DNA of 64,000 bases, from contig CAVUVQ010000001.1 in the NCBI GenBank assembly GCA_963744875.1, forward strand, positions 1 through 64,000. Reading direction: 5' to 3'. Shown one piece after another: positions 62,127 through 64,000 of this stretch. The stretch is from JACDAE01 sp963744875. GTDB taxonomy: Bacteria; Chloroflexota; Ktedonobacteria; Ktedonobacterales; Ktedonobacteraceae. A program made the translations under genes and the position numbers. Each line of letters opens with the position of its first letter. Within the stretch, counting starts at the first letter, position 1. The notes under the pieces are model-generated. The model did no database searches. It was not told where the DNA came from and worked only from the letters and a program-made list of their open reading frames with translations.

Positions 62127-63257
62127 ATGACTATATCAAATGGAACGCAACATACCACTATTCCTGACAGCGCCGACCTCAATGCCGTTTTACGCCAACA
62201 TGCGGAACAGCAATACGCGGAGGAACTCGCCGAACTGGCAAAAGAAGATACACGTCAACGTCCCCCCAACTGGTCGCTCTCTCCGTGGGCTGTGCGCCTG
62301 TACCTGATGGGCGGCACACTCTCCAATGGCTTTGTGATCAGCCCTAAATATATCGGAAATCCGCGTCTCATCGAGATTGCCGTCGCAACGCTGGCGACTG
62401 ATCGGGCGCTATTGCTGTATGGATTGCCAGGGACCGCTAAATCCTATGTAAGCGAGCATATCGCCGCAGCCATCACAGGTGATTCCACATTGCTCATTCA
62501 AGGCACTGCAGGAACTGACGAGAATGCTATTCGCTATGGGTGGAATTATGCACGACTGCTAGCAGAAGGACCATCTCCGGCGGCAATGGTCGTCAGCCCG
62601 ATGATGCATGCGATGAAGACGGGGAAGATCGCGCGTCTCGAAGAACTGACACGTATAGCGAGCGAAGTGCAGGACACGTTGATCACGATACTGTCCGAAA
62701 AAACGTTGCCCGTGCCGGAACTGAATATGGAGGTGCAGGCGCTCAAGGGTTTTAATGTCATCGCAACCGCCAATAACCGCGACAAGGGTGTCAATGAACT
62801 CTCCAGTGCCCTGATGCGCCGTTTCAATACCGTTGTGCTGCCGCTGCCTGATAGTATGGACGAGGAGATCGAGATTGTTGACCGCCGCGTCGCCAGCCTG
62901 GGCAAAGCGCTTGAGCTACCCGCTGAGAAGCCGGCCCTGGAGGAGATTCGCCGCGTGGTGACGGTCTTTCGCGAACTGCGCTCAGGAGTGACGACGGATG
63001 GCAAAACAAAAGTTAAGATACCAAGTGGGACTCTCTCAACTGCAGAAGCGATCTCGGTACTGAATAGTGGATTGGCGATGGCGGGCTATTACGGTGATGG
63101 CACGTTGCACGCGGCTGATCTGGCGGCAGGTCTAACTGGGACAATCATCAAAGATCCGGTGCAGGATCGCGTCGTGTGGCTGGAATACTTGCAAACAGTC
63201 GTCAAAGAGCGTGAGGGTTGGAAGGATCTGTACCGCGCATGTCATGAGGTACTTTAA
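62127..63257 (+). CDS. MoxR-type AAA+ ATPase
   Basis: This is a 376-residue AAA+ ATPase. Walker A is GLPGTAKS near residue 100. The Walker B region is atypical (GKIARLEELTRIASEVQDTL) but keeps acidic residues. Sensor 1 is VIATANNRD, and the Arg finger lies in SSALMRRFN. MoxR-like ATPases act as chaperones, usually with a VWA-domain partner that is often encoded nearby; that partner may lie beyond the right edge. The SD GAGGAGATC precedes the ATG, 1 bp after the DUF5691 stop, so the genes are co-translated. Confidence 0.85.
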   Translation: MTISNGTQHTTIPDSADLNAVLRQHAEQQYAEELAELAKEDTRQRPPNWSLSPWAVRLYLMGGTLSNGFVISPKYIGNPRLIEIAVATLATDRALLLYGLPGTAKSYVSEHIAAAITGDSTLLIQGTAGTDENAIRYGWNYARLLAEGPSPAAMVVSPMMHAMKTGKIARLEELTRIASEVQDTLITILSEKTLPVPELNMEVQALKGFNVIATANNRDKGVNELSSALMRRFNTVVLPLPDSMDEEIEIVDRRVASLGKALELPAEKPALEEIRRVVTVFRELRSGVTTDGKTKVKIPSGTLSTAEAISVLNSGLAMAGYYGDGTLHAADLAAGLTGTIIKDPVQDRVVWLEYLQTVVKEREGWKDLYRACHEVL

Positions 63258-63258
63258 A

Positions 63259-64000
63259 TTGAGTATCTCTGTTTTTGGCATTCGCCACCATGGTCCGGGC
63301 TGTGCACGCAGTCTACGGGCAGCATTAGAGGTATTAGAGCCAGATATTGTGCTGGTTGAGGGACCACCCGATGCGCAAAATGTGCTCCCATTGCTGGTGC
63401 ATGAGGAGATGAAGCCCCCCGTTGCGCTACTCATCTATGCGCCTGATGAACCCAGGCGTGCAGCCTATTATCCATTCACGACGTTCTCACCGGAATGGCA
63501 GGCGCTCCACTATGCCGCTCAGCGTAGTATACCAGCACGCTTTATGGATCTCCCACAAGCGATCCAATTAGGCAGAGAGCCACAGGAAACCATCTCGACA
63601 GGGACACGGGCGCACGCAAGCGTGACGCCCCCCTCGTTTCTCCAGTGGTGGAGAACAGCCATGAGGATGATCCGCTAGCTATGCTGGCTCAGGCTGCAGG
63701 CTATAACGATCATGAGCTATGGTGGGAACGAGAGATCGAGCAGCGCAGAGAGAGTAGCAATCTGTTTGAGGCAATACTGGAAGCAATGATCGCCCTACGC
63801 GCCGACAAAGCGCCCAAGAACGAAGAGGAGGCTCAACGCGAGGCACATATGCGGCAAACGATCCGGGCAGCCCAAAAAGAAGGCTTTCAGCGCATCGCCG
63901 TTGTGTGTGGTGCCTGGCATGCGCCAGTGTTGCTCGAACCGGGTCCCGCGAAAGCTGATGCAGCATTACTCAGTGGACTCAAACGCATCAAGGTTGACGC
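63259..64000 (+). CDS. DUF5682-family protein, partial, frameshifted
   Basis: The frame begins with TTG 63259 (SD GAGG 8 bp upstream; an ATG at 63244 overlapping the ATPase gene is an alternative). It reads SISVFGIRHHGPGCARSLRA, VLEPDIVLVEGPPDAQNVLP and PARFMDLPQAIQL, typical of DUF5682, a family related to TraB/PrgY-like folds. The frame closes at 63678, but the conserved protein continues in the next frame (HEDDPLAMLAQAAGYNDHEL, then FQRIAVVCGAWHAPVLLEP) to the window edge. The switch lies at a CCCCCC run near 63627-63632. Total length cannot be judged. Confidence 0.75.

Noticed and set aside
1..64000. tRNA, rRNA and CRISPR arrays
   Set aside because: No T-arm-like GTTCRAATC blocks with matching acceptor stems, no conserved rRNA segments and no regularly spaced repeats were found by reading both strands.

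Overview
The window looks like a stretch of a large, free-living soil bacterium of the Chloroflexota, most likely a Ktedonobacteria-type genome. This is an inference: base composition looks close to 50% GC, intergenic regions are generous, regulators are numerous (three histidine kinase/response regulator loci and an ECF-like sigma factor), and the content mixes actinobacterial- and Bacillus-like genes (acu cluster, pca cluster, SWIM/DUF5691/MoxR/DUF5682 cluster). No rRNA, tRNA, CRISPR array, transposase or phage gene was recognised.

Layout. 1-2.5 kb: fragments, a NodB polysaccharide deacetylase and a stand-alone receiver protein. 2.5-5.5 kb: a leftward NitT/TauT-type ABC uptake operon (ATPase, permease, lipoprotein). 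It is divergent from a rightward sensor kinase/OmpR regulator pair (6.0-9.5 kb), and the shared intergenic region carries four mirrored sites made of 11-bp-spaced half-sites. 9.6-18.1 kb: housekeeping and accessory enzymes (serine hydrolase lipoprotein, DinB, HAD phosphatase, methyltransferase, HtrA-like protease, NDP-forming acyl-CoA synthetase-like protein coupled to a PAC2 protein). 18.5-24.5 kb: secreted plant-polymer glycosidases (GH35 beta-galactosidase, GH43 arabinanase with a consensus promoter and perfect operator, a decayed GH27 gene). 24.5-31.3 kb: a broken lipase-like gene, a membrane protein, an S9 peptidase, and an MBL hydrolase/TetR pair with an AT-rich operator array. 31.6-34.3 kb: an acetoin-utilisation-type acuB-acuC-acuA cluster (CBS protein, deacetylase, acetyltransferase). 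34.5-40.4 kb: sigma factor, small proteins, two response regulators and a large PAS/GAF kinase. 41.1-51.5 kb: remnants of a MarR-ABC locus followed by a 4,940-bp tandem duplication of [ABC exporter A, ABC exporter B, SDR oxidoreductase]. 51.7-56.1 kb: a leftward pcaC-pcaH-pcaG-pcaB-pobA operon for 4-hydroxybenzoate and protocatechuate. 56.7-59.0 kb: an EamA exporter and a MaoC/SDR pair. 59.2-64.0 kb: a SWIM - DUF5691 - MoxR ATPase - DUF5682 cassette that runs off the edge.

A recurrent feature is that about ten otherwise well-conserved genes are interrupted by one or two single-base frameshifts, several at short homopolymer runs. Some of these may be sequencing errors. The GH27 gene and the MarR/ABC remnants are true decay, since they have internal deletions.
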